A stretch of DNA of 64,000 bases from Paraburkholderia sp. ZP32-5 (GTDB taxonomy: Bacteria > Pseudomonadota > Gammaproteobacteria > Burkholderiales > Burkholderiaceae). The stretch lies in contig NZ_JAJEJP010000001.1 of the NCBI RefSeq assembly GCF_021390495.1, positions 2,914,001-2,978,000 on the forward strand. Direction: 5' to 3'. The notes under the pieces were generated by a model, which was not told where the DNA came from, ran no database searches, and saw only the letters and a program-made list of their open reading frames with translations. Positions 10,291 to 19,766 of the stretch are shown piece by piece (the stretch's first letter is position 1; the number at the start of each line of letters is the position of its first letter). The translations under genes were made by a program, and so were the position numbers.

Positions 10291-11532
10291 TCAGGCCTCC
10301 TGCTCGGCGCGCATTTCGGCCGGGCCGGCAAGCTGGCGGCCCGGCAGCACATACCAGATCGCGCTCAGCACCTGCAACGCGACCAGAATTTCCCAGGCGG
10401 TCAGATGCGCGACCGGCGGATAATGCCCGTCGCTCGCCGGCCAGTGTGACAGCACCGCGCCAACGCCGATCTGAAAGCCAAAAATCAGCAGAAAAAGAAT
10501 CAGCGTCAGCGTCGTGTTGACGCGGCCGATCATCTGCGCCGGGAAGTGTCGCGCCATCACCGCGTAGCTCAGAATGCCGGTCCCGCCGAAAATGCCGTAT
10601 GCCGCCCACAGCAAGCTGGCGGGCAGCGGTGCGTTGAACATGATCAGCAGTTGCGTGAGCACGTAAAGCGCCATGCCGATGCCGCAGAACGCATACAGCG
10701 ACACGCCGAGTCGCTCCAGGCTCCGCGCGGCCGCGCCGAAACCGACACAACCAGCCATCATCGCGACGCCGAGAATCGACACGAGCGCGGCGGCTTCATG
10801 CGGCTCGAAGCCTTGCACGTCGCGCAGCCACGCACCCACCCACAGCGACTGCATCGCGTAAAAAACGCCTTGCGTGACGACCGAAAACGACGCGATTTTC
10901 CAGAACGCCGCGCTGCGCAAAATATCCCACGTGCCTTTGAACTGCGCGCCGATACTCGTCTGACGATGGGTTTCTCGCGCGTCCGGCGCGAGCGTCCACT
11001 GTGCAAGCGCCACCGTCACCGTCAGCACACCTAGCCCGATGCAGACCGCGCGCCAGCTTGCGAAGCCAAGGACCCACGTGAGCGGCGAGCCCACCATCAC
11101 GCCGCCGAAGCCGCCTATCGCCATCACGAGCCCGTTCATCAGCGGCAGGCGAGCGGCGGGAAAATGCTGCGCAAGCGCCTTGAACGCGGCACCGAGGCAC
11201 ACCGACACGCCAACGCCGATCAGCAAGCGCCCGATCATCATCATGCCGAGGCTCTGCGCGGCGCCGAACACCCAGATGCCGAGCGCCGCGAAAAGCAGCG
11301 TGGCGGCCGTCACGCGCCGTGTGCCGAAGTGATCGAGCAGCACCCCCGCTGGAATCTGCGCGCCGGCGAAACCGAGGAAATAGAGGCTGGTCAACACGCC
11401 CAGATCGGCGGCCGACAGGCCGAGATCGTGCGTGATGAACGGCGCGAAGCCAAGATTGACGCCGCGAAACACGTAGGAAACGAAATAGCCGGCGGAGAAA
11501 AGCAGAAAGACGCGCAGTTGGGTTGACGACAT
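10291..11532 (-). CDS. MFS-family transporter
   Basis: A 413-residue inner-membrane carrier with about 12 hydrophobic helices and the MFS loop 2-3 motif (GVLLDHFGTRRV). Helix 1 carries FSAGYFVSYVFRGVNLGFAP. ATG at 11532 (MSSTQLRVF) puts the first helix right at the N-terminus; the open frame upstream to 11652 gives an Arg-rich non-conserved extension. The substrate cannot be told from the sequence, and no biosynthetic neighbour gives a hint. It is transcribed alone, with its own terminator. Confidence 0.85.
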   Translation of the reverse strand: MSSTQLRVFLLFSAGYFVSYVFRGVNLGFAPFITHDLGLSAADLGVLTSLYFLGFAGAQIPAGVLLDHFGTRRVTAATLLFAALGIWVFGAAQSLGMMMIGRLLIGVGVSVCLGAAFKALAQHFPAARLPLMNGLVMAIGGFGGVMVGSPLTWVLGFASWRAVCIGLGVLTVTVALAQWTLAPDARETHRQTSIGAQFKGTWDILRSAAFWKIASFSVVTQGVFYAMQSLWVGAWLRDVQGFEPHEAAALVSILGVAMMAGCVGFGAAARSLERLGVSLYAFCGIGMALYVLTQLLIMFNAPLPASLLWAAYGIFGGTGILSYAVMARHFPAQMIGRVNTTLTLILFLLIFGFQIGVGAVLSHWPASDGHYPPVAHLTAWEILVALQVLSAIWYVLPGRQLAGPAEMRAEQEA

Positions 11533-11653
11533 GAGCGAGGAAATAGCGTGAAGCCCGGAGGTATCGGCACGGTCGGCAGCGGATGCTACCGGCGCGGCCA
11601 AAGCACGAACAATAAAGGAAATGCGGCAAACACGCCTGAAACGTCTGCACAAT

Positions 11654-11683
11654 GAAAAACGCCGTCACCTCGGGTGACGGCGT
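11654..11683 (-). terminator. Rho-independent terminator of mltD
   Basis: A perfect 12-bp stem (11657-11668 with 11672-11683, TCG loop on the plus strand) is followed on the minus strand by a T5 run. It lies 87 bases past the mltD stop. Confidence 0.85.
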
Positions 11684-11769
11684 TGGAAGAACACGGTGCG
11701 TGATCGGAGCGCAATCCATGCGCTGCCCCCGCAACGCATGTGGTCACTACCGTGGGAGCCGCTATTGGT

Positions 11770-13464
11770 CTACTTGCCCTTCTTCTTCGCGTTGGCCGCG
11801 GTCTTCGGGCGGCTCTCTGCCGCGGCCTTCGACGCCTTGCCGGACGTAGACGCCGACACTTTCGTCACCTTGCCCTTGCTGGCGGCGGGCGCCGCCGGCT
11901 TGCTCGCGCTGGCAGCCTTGCCAGCCGGCTCGGACACCTTGACGATCGCTGAACGGCTGTGCCCTTTCTTTTTATCGTAGCGCGATTCGCTGGACGTGTC
12001 TGCGACATGGGTACCGATCTTCTGGACGCCGCCGCCCTGTACGTCGGTGGCGATCTTTTCCGGCCCCGGCTCGCTCGGCACTGCTTTGCCGACCGGCACG
12101 TGCAGCACGATCACCTGACCGCGCGACACCTGATCGCGATGCGTCTTGTTCCACGCCTTCAACTGACCGACCGATACACCATAGCGCACCGCGATCGCAG
12201 CCATCGGCTGGTTGCGGCGCACGCGAATCAGCATCTTGCGCGTGTCGGGAACGTCGGGCTCCATCGCGAGCACCGCGCTTTCCGCGACGTCGGCGCTGAT
12301 GTCTTCGTCATCGTCCGAGCCGCGCGGCACGACGATCGTCGAGCCCGGCTTCAGACGCATGCCGACCGGAATCTTGTTCACTTCCATCAGCGTGTCGGCG
12401 TCGACGCCGATCTTCTGCGCGATCGCCGCCGGCGTTGCGCGCTGGTCGACCGTATAGGTGGTCCACGACGACAGCGATCCGGAATACGCCTTCAGATTGC
12501 GCTCGAACGCGGAGGCGTTATCGAACGGCAGCAGAATCTGCGGCTGGGTCGCGCCGAGAATCACCGGCTTCCTGAACGACGGGTTCAGCGAACGGAATTC
12601 GTCAGTCGACATATTGGCGAGCCGCGCGGCGACGTCGACGTCGATGTCGTGCGACGTGGTCACCGTCACGAAGTACGGGTGGTTCGGAATCGCCGGCAGC
12701 GTGAGCCCGTACATCTGCGGATTCATCACGATGTTCTTGACCGCCTGCAGCTTCGGCACGTAGTTGCGCGTCTCGTTCGGCATGCGCAGGCTCAGGTAGT
12801 CGGTGGGCAGACCCGCCGCCTCGTTACGCGCGATCGCCCGCTGAACGTTGCCCTCACCCCAGTTGTACGCGGCGAGCGCGAGCTGCCAGTCGCCGAACAT
12901 GTCGTGCAGGTTCGACAGATAGTCGAGCGCGGCGCTGGTCGACGCGAGCACGTCGCGGCGCTCGTCCTGCCACATGTTCTGCTTGAGGTTGTAGGTGCGG
13001 CCGGTGCCGGGCATGAACTGCCACATGCCGGCGGCCTTCGCGACCGATAGTGCCTGCGGGCTATACGCGGATTCGATGAACGGCAGCAACGCGAGCTCGG
13101 TCGGCATATGGCGCGCTTCGAGCTCCTCGACGATGTGATACAGGTATTTCTGCGAGCGCTCGGTCATGCGCTGCACGTAGTCGGGACGCTGCAGATACCA
13201 GTTGAGCTGCATGTCGACGAGGTCGGTTTGCAGGTCCGGCATCTGGAAGCCGCGCCGGATGCGGCTCCATAGATCGGCGTCCGGGCTCGTCAACTGATCG
13301 ACGGAGCCCTGATCGACATTGATGGTTTCTTTAGCGGTGGCGCTTTTGCGGAGGGCGTCGGCTACGGCTTGCTGGCTGGCGGGGCTGTTGGCATTCGTCG
13401 TCGGTCCTTGACTCGCGCAGGCGGCGAGTGTCAGGACCAACAACGCACTTAAGATAAATCGCAT
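11770..13464 (-). CDS. mltD: Membrane-bound lytic murein transglycosylase D (lipoprotein)
   Basis: Cleaves peptidoglycan glycan strands with formation of 1,6-anhydro ends at the outer membrane. ATG at 13464 gives a lipoprotein signal peptide with lipobox LTLAAC. The SLT catalytic domain shows the glutamate in PFIESAYSPQA, followed by AAGMWQFMPGTGR and ALAAYNWGEGNVQRAI. Two LysM repeats follow (TYTVDQRATP... and RVRRNQPMAA...). The last ~90 residues are a Lys/Ala/Ser-rich tail. Length is 564 residues. It is followed downstream by its own terminator and sits beside gloB as in E. coli. Confidence 0.93.
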   Translation of the reverse strand: MRFILSALLVLTLAACASQGPTTNANSPASQQAVADALRKSATAKETINVDQGSVDQLTSPDADLWSRIRRGFQMPDLQTDLVDMQLNWYLQRPDYVQRMTERSQKYLYHIVEELEARHMPTELALLPFIESAYSPQALSVAKAAGMWQFMPGTGRTYNLKQNMWQDERRDVLASTSAALDYLSNLHDMFGDWQLALAAYNWGEGNVQRAIARNEAAGLPTDYLSLRMPNETRNYVPKLQAVKNIVMNPQMYGLTLPAIPNHPYFVTVTTSHDIDVDVAARLANMSTDEFRSLNPSFRKPVILGATQPQILLPFDNASAFERNLKAYSGSLSSWTTYTVDQRATPAAIAQKIGVDADTLMEVNKIPVGMRLKPGSTIVVPRGSDDDEDISADVAESAVLAMEPDVPDTRKMLIRVRRNQPMAAIAVRYGVSVGQLKAWNKTHRDQVSRGQVIVLHVPVGKAVPSEPGPEKIATDVQGGGVQKIGTHVADTSSESRYDKKKGHSRSAIVKVSEPAGKAASASKPAAPAASKGKVTKVSASTSGKASKAAAESRPKTAANAKKKGK

Positions 13465-13619
13465 GAACGTCTCGGCTTCCACAAGGGCTGGAATTTGCAG
13501 CCGATAGTACGAAACGGCATCGTTTCCGTCAATTGGAAAATCGAGAAAAAAATCAACCAAATCTTGGGCTTGGCGAATTTTTCCGATTCATCGCGTGAGG
13601 AACGGCCGAATGCGTCACT

Positions 13620-14411
13620 TCAACGGAAGCGATTTTTCCATTCGCGCATCAGCGTAAAGGCCGTCAGACGATCAGGCACCGTTTCGTGCAACTGCTCGCG
13701 CAAGCTCGCCTGTACCTCCGGTTCGCCGGCGCGCAGGAACGGATTCACCGCGCGCTCGTGGGCGATCGTGGTCGGCAGCGTCGGCACGTGGCGCGCGCGC
13801 AGATCGGTCGCCGTGTCACGCCAGGCTTGCAGCTCGGCGTTGTGCGGCTCGCAGGCAAGCGCGAAACGGATGTTCGACAGCGTGTACTCGTGCGCGCAAT
13901 GCACTTCGGTCGCGCCGGGCAGCGCGGCGAGCGCATCGAGCGACGTGAGCATCTGCTCCGGCGTGCCCTCGAACAGCCGGCCGCAGCCGCAGGCGAACAG
14001 CGTGTCGCCGCAAAACACGTGCGGCGTGCCACGCGGGTCCGCCGCCTGGAAATAGGCGATGTGCCCGCTCGTGTGACCGGGCACGTCGAGCACGCTGAAT
14101 TCGAGCGCGGGCGCCGCGATCGTCACGCGATCGCCGTTTTCCAGACGATGCGTGACACGCTCGATCGCTTCTCCGGCGGGCCCGTAGACCGGTACGGGCT
14201 GGCCATTCAGCAGATCGGCCAATCCACCGACGTGGTCTTGATGATGGTGCGTGAGTAAAATAGCGCTCAACCGCAATCCTCGTTGAGCCAGATAGGCGCG
14301 CACAGGGGCGGCATCGCCCGGATCGACGACGACCGCGTGGTGTCCGTCGGCAATGACCCAGATGTAATTGTCTTCAAACGCCGGGACCGGTACGTACTCG
14401 AGCGCATTCAT
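13620..14411 (-). CDS. gloB: Hydroxyacylglutathione hydrolase (glyoxalase II)
   Basis: Hydrolyses S-lactoylglutathione to lactate and glutathione in methylglyoxal detoxification. The metallo-beta-lactamase fold is shown by LTHHHQDHVGG, the metal ligands in DVPGHTSGH and FCGDTLFACGCGRLFEG, and the C-terminal HCAHEYTLSNIRFA. Length is 263 residues, normal for the family. The start ATG at 14411 is 18 bases from the start of the divergent methyltransferase gene, so the two share a very short promoter region. Confidence 0.96.
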   Translation of the reverse strand: MNALEYVPVPAFEDNYIWVIADGHHAVVVDPGDAAPVRAYLAQRGLRLSAILLTHHHQDHVGGLADLLNGQPVPVYGPAGEAIERVTHRLENGDRVTIAAPALEFSVLDVPGHTSGHIAYFQAADPRGTPHVFCGDTLFACGCGRLFEGTPEQMLTSLDALAALPGATEVHCAHEYTLSNIRFALACEPHNAELQAWRDTATDLRARHVPTLPTTIAHERAVNPFLRAGEPEVQASLREQLHETVPDRLTAFTLMREWKNRFR

Positions 14412-14429
14412 AGGCGACGCATTCTTGAT

Positions 14430-15269
14430 ATGACTGACCGAGCGATTATAGACTGGCCCGCCTGGACGGACTCACCGCCCGGCCGCTACGTGCTCGACTG
14501 GGAGCAGACCCAGCTCGATCGCGTGGTGTCGGACGTGTTCGGCTATCACGCGTTGCAACTCGGGCTGCCGCAACTCGACGCACTGCGCGAAAACCGTATG
14601 CCGTGTCGCGGCCTCGTGCTCGATGCCGCGAGCGGAACCAGCGCGCCGTACACGTATCCTCGCGCCGCGCGCCCGGCCGGCGTTGGCGGCGACCCACAAG
14701 GCGCCGCCGGCTTGCACGCGCCGGGCGGACGCAGCGCGGTCTGGTGCGATCTGCTCGACCTGCCGTTCGAAGCGCAGAGCGTCGATCTGATCGTGATGCC
14801 GCACACGCTGGAATTCACCAGCGACCCGCATCGGCTGCTACGCGAAGCCGAGCGCGTGCTGATGCCAGAAGGGCAACTGATCATCCTCGGCTTCAATTCG
14901 TTGTCGCTGTGGGGCGTGCGGCAATCGATGGGCAAAATGGCAGGCCGCCCGTTCGTGCCCGCCGCCGTCGACCTGATCGCGTTCACGCGCCTGAAGGACT
15001 GGATCAAACTGTTAGGCTTCGACCTTGAACGCGGACGCTTTGGCTGCTATCGTCCGCCGCTCGCGAGCGATCAGTGGCTCTCGCGCTACGGCTTCATGGA
15101 AGCCGCCGGCGACCGCTGGTGGCCGATTTTCGGCGCAACCTACATGATCAAGGCGATCAAGCGCGTGCGCGGCATGCGCCTCGTCGGGCCGCTCAAGGTA
15201 AAAAAACCCGTGCTCGCCACGGGCCTCGCGCCAGCTGCCACACCGAATACACGCAATCACATCGAATGA
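14430..15269 (+). CDS. Class I SAM-dependent methyltransferase (YafS-like)
   Basis: A 279-residue methyltransferase. Recognisable are the SAM motif I region [14 protein letters not shown], the acidic [24 protein letters not shown] (motif II and post-II) and the adjacent [18 protein letters not shown]. The position between gloB and rnhA matches E. coli yafS, whose substrate is unknown. Its TGA overlaps the rnhA ATG as ATGA, indicating translational coupling. The start ATG 14430 lies within the short gloB spacer; the longer open frame is in the gloB antisense strand and is rejected. Confidence 0.85.
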   Translation: MTDRAIIDWPAWTDSPPGRYVLDWEQTQLDRVVSDVFGYHALQLGLPQLDALRENRMPCRGLVLDAASGTSAPYTYPRAARPAGVGGDPQGAAGLHAPGGRSAVWCDLLDLPFEAQSVDLIVMPHTLEFTSDPHRLLREAERVLMPEGQLIILGFNSLSLWGVRQSMGKMAGRPFVPAAVDLIAFTRLKDWIKLLGFDLERGRFGCYRPPLASDQWLSRYGFMEAAGDRWWPIFGATYMIKAIKRVRGMRLVGPLKVKKPVLATGLAPAATPNTRNHIE

Positions 15270-15712
15270 CTCCCGATCACATCGACATTTATACCGACGG
15301 CGCCTGCAAGGGCAATCCCGGCCCGGGCGGCTGGGGCGCGCTGCTGCGCTTCGGCGGCCAGGAAAAAGAACTGTTCGGCGGCGAAGCCAACACGACCAAC
15401 AACCGGATGGAACTGATGGGCGTCATCGCCGCGCTCGAGGCGCTGAAGCGGCCATGCAACGTGATCGTCCATACCGATTCGCAGTACGTGCAGAAAGGCA
15501 TCAGCGAGTGGATCCACGGCTGGAAGAAGAAAGGCTGGATCACCGCGGCGAAGCAGCCGGTGAAGAACTCTGATTTGTGGAAGCGGCTCGATGCGCTCGT
15601 CGCGCAACATGAAGTCGAATGGCGCTGGGTGCGCGGCCATAATGGGCATCCGGAAAACGAGCGCGCCGATCAGCTCGCCAATCGCGGTGTCGCGTCGCTC
15701 GCGCAGATGTAG
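15266..15712 (+). CDS. rnhA: Ribonuclease HI
   Basis: Degrades the RNA strand of RNA-DNA hybrids. All features of the 148-residue enzyme are visible: [18 protein letters not shown] (catalytic Asp), the [12 protein letters not shown] helix (Glu), [14 protein letters not shown] (Asp) and [14 protein letters not shown] (His/Asp). The ATG overlaps the upstream methyltransferase stop. dnaQ follows 87 bases later on the same strand. Confidence 0.97.
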   Translation: MTPDHIDIYTDGACKGNPGPGGWGALLRFGGQEKELFGGEANTTNNRMELMGVIAALEALKRPCNVIVHTDSQYVQKGISEWIHGWKKKGWITAAKQPVKNSDLWKRLDALVAQHEVEWRWVRGHNGHPENERADQLANRGVASLAQM

Positions 15713-15799
15713 CCAGCTGGCGGATTGCGGCGACAACGTACGTCGCAATCGGCGCCTTCTCTTTTTTGCTGCAATTTTCTCGAAGCAGGCTAATCCGAC

Positions 15800-16534
15800 A
15801 TGCGTCAACTCATCCTCGATACCGAAACGACCGGCCTTAACGCCCGCGGCGGCGACCGGATTCTCGAACTCGGTTGCGTCGAGCTGGTGAACCGCCGGCT
15901 CACCGGCAATAACCTGCACTTCTATATCAATCCCGAACGCGACAGCGATCCGGGCGCGCTTGCCGTGCACGGACTGACCACCGAGTTTTTGAGCGACAAA
16001 CCGAAGTTCGGCGAGATCATCGACCAGTTTCGCGACTTCATCCAGGGCGCGGATCTGATCATTCACAACGCGCCGTTCGACATCGGCTTTCTCGACGTCG
16101 AGTTTGCGATGCTTGGACTGCCGCCGGTGAGCAAGCACTGCGGCGAGATCATCGACACGCTCGCGCAAGCGAAGCAGATGTTCCCCGGCAAACGCAATTC
16201 ACTCGATGCGTTGTGCGACCGCTTCGGCATCAGCAACGCACACCGCACGCTGCACGGCGCGCTGCTCGACTCGGAACTGCTCGCGGAAGTCTATCTGGCG
16301 ATGACGCGCGGCCAGGAAAGCCTCGTCATCGATATGCTTGGCGACGCGCAGACCAGCACCGATACTCATGCGCCGCGCGTCGCGTTGGAGTCGCTGGAAC
16401 TGCTCGTGATCGCCGCGAATGTTGATGAAATCGCCGCGCACGAAGCAGTGCTCGACGACCTCGACAAAGCGAACAAAGGTGCAAGCGTGTGGCGCTTCGA
16501 ACCGGCTCCGGCAACCGATGAGCAAACTACTTAA
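15800..16534 (+). CDS. dnaQ: DNA polymerase III epsilon subunit (proofreading exonuclease)
   Basis: 3'-5' exonuclease subunit of the replicative polymerase. Exo I (LDTETTGLN), Exo II (IIHNAPFDIGFLD) and Exo III (HRTLHGALLDSELLAEVY) are intact, giving the DEDDh active site. The C-terminal part after about residue 180 should bind the alpha subunit. Length is 244 residues. The start ATG 15800 follows a GCAGG sequence. It lies downstream of rnhA in the same direction; in E. coli the two genes diverge. Confidence 0.96.
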   Translation: MRQLILDTETTGLNARGGDRILELGCVELVNRRLTGNNLHFYINPERDSDPGALAVHGLTTEFLSDKPKFGEIIDQFRDFIQGADLIIHNAPFDIGFLDVEFAMLGLPPVSKHCGEIIDTLAQAKQMFPGKRNSLDALCDRFGISNAHRTLHGALLDSELLAEVYLAMTRGQESLVIDMLGDAQTSTDTHAPRVALESLELLVIAANVDEIAAHEAVLDDLDKANKGASVWRFEPAPATDEQTT

Positions 16535-16541
16535 AAAGTCC

Positions 16542-16570
16542 TGGACGAACCTGTAAAAGCCTGACATAAT
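16542..16570 (+). promoter_or_regulatory. Sigma-70 promoter for tRNA-Val
   Basis: A TGGACG -35 element at 16542-16547 is spaced 17 bases from a CATAAT -10 box at 16565-16570. The tRNA begins 12 bases after the -10 box, which fits a short processed leader. Confidence 0.6.
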
Positions 16571-16582
16571 CTCAATCTCTTC

Positions 16583-16657
16583 GGGTGGTTAGCTCAGCGG
16601 TAGAGCACTGCCTTCACACGGCAGGGGTCACTGGTTCGATCCCAGTACTACCCACCA
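16583..16657 (+). tRNA. tRNA-Val (anticodon CAC)
   Basis: The cloverleaf folds fully: acceptor GGGTGGT with ACTACCC, the D-arm TAGCTCAGCGGTAGA, an anticodon arm CTGCC-TTCACAC-GGCAG with anticodon CAC, the T-arm with GGTTCGATCCC, and an encoded CCA end. It decodes GUG. The location directly after dnaQ is where E. coli has aspV. Confidence 0.97.
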
Positions 16658-16688
16658 GATTCTTGGTGTGTCGATCACCGAAGACTAA

Positions 16689-16720
16689 AGGGCTTACGCA
16701 GCAGTGCGTAGGCCCTTTTT
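16689..16720 (+). terminator. Rho-independent terminator after tRNA-Val
   Basis: A 12-bp stem with one G-T pair and a GCAG loop is followed by TTTTT. It lies 31 bases after the tRNA. Confidence 0.85.
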
Positions 16721-17168
16721 CTATTTCCGCAGCGCGCGGCAGTGAAGCTGTCTTTCCGACCCGCGACGCTCTCCGACACCGCGAACTCGTAGGTTTGCGA
16801 GCGCCCTGCACTGCTGATATATTCGGCTTCTGGGCATTCGTCCCACCCGGCTTGGTCCGGTTTCTCCACCTCAAACCATCACAGGGAGGCGTCACATGTT
16901 CGCAGTGCATCGCGCGCTTCCTTGCAGGGTCCCGCGACCGTCGGCCTGCCCGACACGGCAGATGCGGCCTTAACGTCGCAGTGTCGTCGCCGATGCGGGT
17001 CTGCCTCGAGAGAGCGCGCTGCATCCATTTCCGACAGTCTGTCTTGCAGTTATCGCTGCACCTTGTCGTGCGCCTGGCGCCACGCAATCCGGCATCGATA
17101 CGCCGACTGTCTCTCTTTCGCTTCTGACTGGAACCTCGGTGCGCTTGCGCGTCACCGGGTTGTAGCAA
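16721..17168. other. 448-bp gap without a supportable gene
   Basis: No conserved reading frame, repeat or strong promoter was found between the tRNA-Val terminator and the ABC exporter. A long open frame on the minus strand runs through here but continues as antisense of the exporter and of the tRNA, so it is not accepted. The region presumably carries the exporter promoter. Confidence 0.5.
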
Positions 17169-19046
17169 ATGGCCATCAAGAAAAAACTCGACTTTCGCGG
17201 ACAAGCCTTCAAGGACGTCCTCGGCTTCACCTTCCGTCACTGGGCGCGGCAACCGTGGTGCATCGTCGCGATCGTGGCGCTCGCGCTGTGCGCCGCGTTC
17301 GCGGACATCCTGACACCGATGTTCGCCGGGCGCCTCGTCGACGCGATCGCGTCCGGACCGGCATCGTCCGGGCGCACGTGGCACCACGCGCTCGAAGCTT
17401 TCGGCACGCTCGCCGCGCTCGGTGTGACCGCGACGTTGCTGCGCCAGGGCGTCTACTTCAACATCATCCGCTTCACGCTGAAGATGATGAGCGAGATCGC
17501 CGCGAGCGCGTTTCATCGCGTACAGCGCTTTTCGACCGACTGGCACGCCAACAGCTTCGCCGGTTCCACGGTGCGCAAAATCACGCGCGGCATGTGGGCG
17601 CTCGACCTGCTCAACGACACGCTGCTGATCGCACTGCTGCCGTCGCTCGTGATGCTCGTCGGCGCGACTGCGCTGCTGGGCTGGCGTTGGCCGATGATGG
17701 GCGTCGTCGTTGGCACGGGCTCGATGCTGTATATCGTCGTGACGGTCGCCGTGTCGCTCGGCTTCGTCGCGCCGGCCGCGCGCCTCGCGAACGCGTGGGA
17801 CACGCGCATGGGCGGCGCGCTGGCCGACGCGGTCAGCTGCAATGGCGTCGTCAAGGCCTTCGGTGCCGAAGTGCGCGAAGAAGCACGGCTTGCGCACGTG
17901 ATCGGCAAATGGCGGCGCCGCACCCGCCGCATGTGGGCGCGCGGCACGCTCAATGGCGGCTTGCAGGGCGGCATGATGGCCGCGATCCAGGCGGCCATTC
18001 TCGGTGTGGCGCTGCTGCTGTGGAAGCGCGGTGAAGCGAGCGTCGGCGACATCACGTTCGCGTTGACGATGTTCTTCATGCTGCAAGGCTATCTGCGCGA
18101 CATCGGCATGCACATCCGCAATCTGCAGCGCTCGGTCAACGACATGGAGGAACTCGTGTCGCTCGAAAGTCAGTCGCTCGGCATCGAGGACCGCGCCGGC
18201 GCCCGACCCATTGCGATCAGCAACGGCGAGATCCGCTTCGAGCACGTGTCGTTTCACTATGGCGCGCACAGCCGGCCGCTCTACGACGACTTCTCCGTGC
18301 GCATCGCGCCGGGCGAGCGCGTGGGACTGGTCGGGCATTCGGGCTCGGGCAAGACGACCTTCATCAAGCTGATTCAGCGTCTGCACGATATTTCAGGCGG
18401 CCGGATCACGATCGATGGTCAGGACATCGCGCAGGTACGGCAAGCGTCGCTGCGCAGCCAGATCGCGATCGTCCAGCAGGAACCGGTGCTGTTTCACCGC
18501 TCGCTCGCCGAGAACATCGCGTACAGCCGGCCCGGCGCGAGCCGCGCCGACATCGAGCGAGCCGCGCGGCTCGCAAGCGCGCACGACTTCATCGTCGCGT
18601 TGCCCAACGGCTACGACACGCTGGTCGGCGAACGCGGGATCAAGCTATCGGGCGGCGAGCGTCAGCGCGTCGCGATCGCGCGGGCGTTTCTCGCCGACGC
18701 GCCGATCCTGATTCTCGACGAAGCCACCTCGAGCCTCGACAGCGAAAGCGAAGTGCTGATCCAGCGCGCGATGGAGCGGCTGATGCAAGGCCGCACGACG
18801 CTGGTCGTCGCGCATCGGCTGTCGACGGTGCGCGCGCTGGACCGGCTGCTGGTGCTGGACAAGGGTAAGGTGATCGAGGAAGGCAGCCACGACGCGCTGA
18901 TCCGCCGCGACAACGGTCTGTACCGGCGACTCTTCGAGCGCCAGGCTCTGGAGTTGATCAAGGGTCTCGGCGAGCAGGACCTCGTGCGCGAGACCGCGAG
19001 CATCAAGCCGGATCAGGTCGACGATTCGGGTTTGCTGGTCGGCTAG
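17169..19046 (+). CDS. ABC exporter, fused permease and ATPase (first copy)
   Basis: A 625-residue half-transporter: a six-helix type IV exporter membrane domain (about 1-320) and a nucleotide-binding domain (about 350-600). The latter has Walker [11 protein letters not shown]-loop VQQEPVLF, signature [14 protein letters not shown], Walker [13 protein letters not shown] and H-loop VVAHRLST. All catalytic residues are present, so an active homodimeric exporter is expected. The substrate is unknown; MsbA-, glucan- and lipid-type exporters all share this design. A second paralogue lies at 22646-24481. The start ATG 17169 (MAIKKKLDF) fits; no strong Shine-Dalgarno is visible. Confidence 0.88.
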   Translation: MAIKKKLDFRGQAFKDVLGFTFRHWARQPWCIVAIVALALCAAFADILTPMFAGRLVDAIASGPASSGRTWHHALEAFGTLAALGVTATLLRQGVYFNIIRFTLKMMSEIAASAFHRVQRFSTDWHANSFAGSTVRKITRGMWALDLLNDTLLIALLPSLVMLVGATALLGWRWPMMGVVVGTGSMLYIVVTVAVSLGFVAPAARLANAWDTRMGGALADAVSCNGVVKAFGAEVREEARLAHVIGKWRRRTRRMWARGTLNGGLQGGMMAAIQAAILGVALLLWKRGEASVGDITFALTMFFMLQGYLRDIGMHIRNLQRSVNDMEELVSLESQSLGIEDRAGARPIAISNGEIRFEHVSFHYGAHSRPLYDDFSVRIAPGERVGLVGHSGSGKTTFIKLIQRLHDISGGRITIDGQDIAQVRQASLRSQIAIVQQEPVLFHRSLAENIAYSRPGASRADIERAARLASAHDFIVALPNGYDTLVGERGIKLSGGERQRVAIARAFLADAPILILDEATSSLDSESEVLIQRAMERLMQGRTTLVVAHRLSTVRALDRLLVLDKGKVIEEGSHDALIRRDNGLYRRLFERQALELIKGLGEQDLVRETASIKPDQVDDSGLLVG

Positions 19047-19149
19047 CGCTACAAAGGCATGCGCCGGTTGGCATGCTGAGCGACGAGGTAACCGGAGGGA
19101 GAGGCGCCGCGGTCAGCGCCGCTCCCCAACACGAATTGAGGCCGCCGCG

Positions 19150-19614
19150 CTACACCACGCCGGCCGGCAAGCCGATGCCGCGCGCCATCCCCGTTGCGGC
19201 GAACACCATCAGGACCAATAGCACCGTCTGGATCACACTGAAATGCGCGTACGAACGCGCCTTCTTCAGATCCGGCACGGCCCCGCCCCGAACCGACGCT
19301 CGCCAGCGCATCAGGCCGAGCATCGTCGGCACCTCGAGAATCAGAATAAGCACGAGCAGCGTCATCTTCACGTGAAAGAGCGGTTCATGCAGATAGTAGT
19401 CGGCGCCCTTCTCGTAACCGCCGAACGCACGCATCAGGCCGGTGACGATCAGCACCAGCGCGGAGAGTCCCCAACGCGTATCCGCGCGAAACACGGAACG
19501 CAACGCGGCGGGCACCGACGCGCGACGCAGCGACCACGTGCGCCGGAGAATCGACGCGAGCGCGAAACCATAAGCGAGCAGATGTAGAGCGGCAAGCAAC
19601 CAGCGAACCAGCAT
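19150..19614 (-). CDS. DUF2214-type membrane protein
   Basis: A 154-residue integral membrane protein with four hydrophobic helices (about 2-22, 48-64, 82-102 and 126-148). Conserved-looking residues are ALHLLAYGFAL, GLMRAFGGYEKGADYYLHEPLFHVKM and LEVPTMLGLMRWR. This resembles DUF2214, a family without assigned function; the two histidines and the YEKG motif could bind a cofactor (inference). ATG 19614 is preceded by AGGAG at 5 bases. It is convergent with the upstream exporter. Confidence 0.75.
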   Translation of the reverse strand: MLVRWLLAALHLLAYGFALASILRRTWSLRRASVPAALRSVFRADTRWGLSALVLIVTGLMRAFGGYEKGADYYLHEPLFHVKMTLLVLILILEVPTMLGLMRWRASVRGGAVPDLKKARSYAHFSVIQTVLLVLMVFAATGMARGIGLPAGVV

Positions 19615-19766
19615 AGCGACTCCTGCGAAAGACGCGACACGATCGATGTGTGTCCGGCTCGCCCGCGCTCACGCACCGGGCGTTATGACTGCATTATCGG
19701 CGAAGCTTCGCTTCGGGATGCCTCCAGCGGCCACGCGATGTGGTCGACAGCACAAAGCGCGCGGCG

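Noticed and set aside
16614..18386. 590-codon minus-strand frame running through tRNA-Val and the first ABC exporter
   Set aside because: It ends inside the tRNA, overlaps the exporter in antisense and has an Arg/His/Asp-rich composition without motifs.
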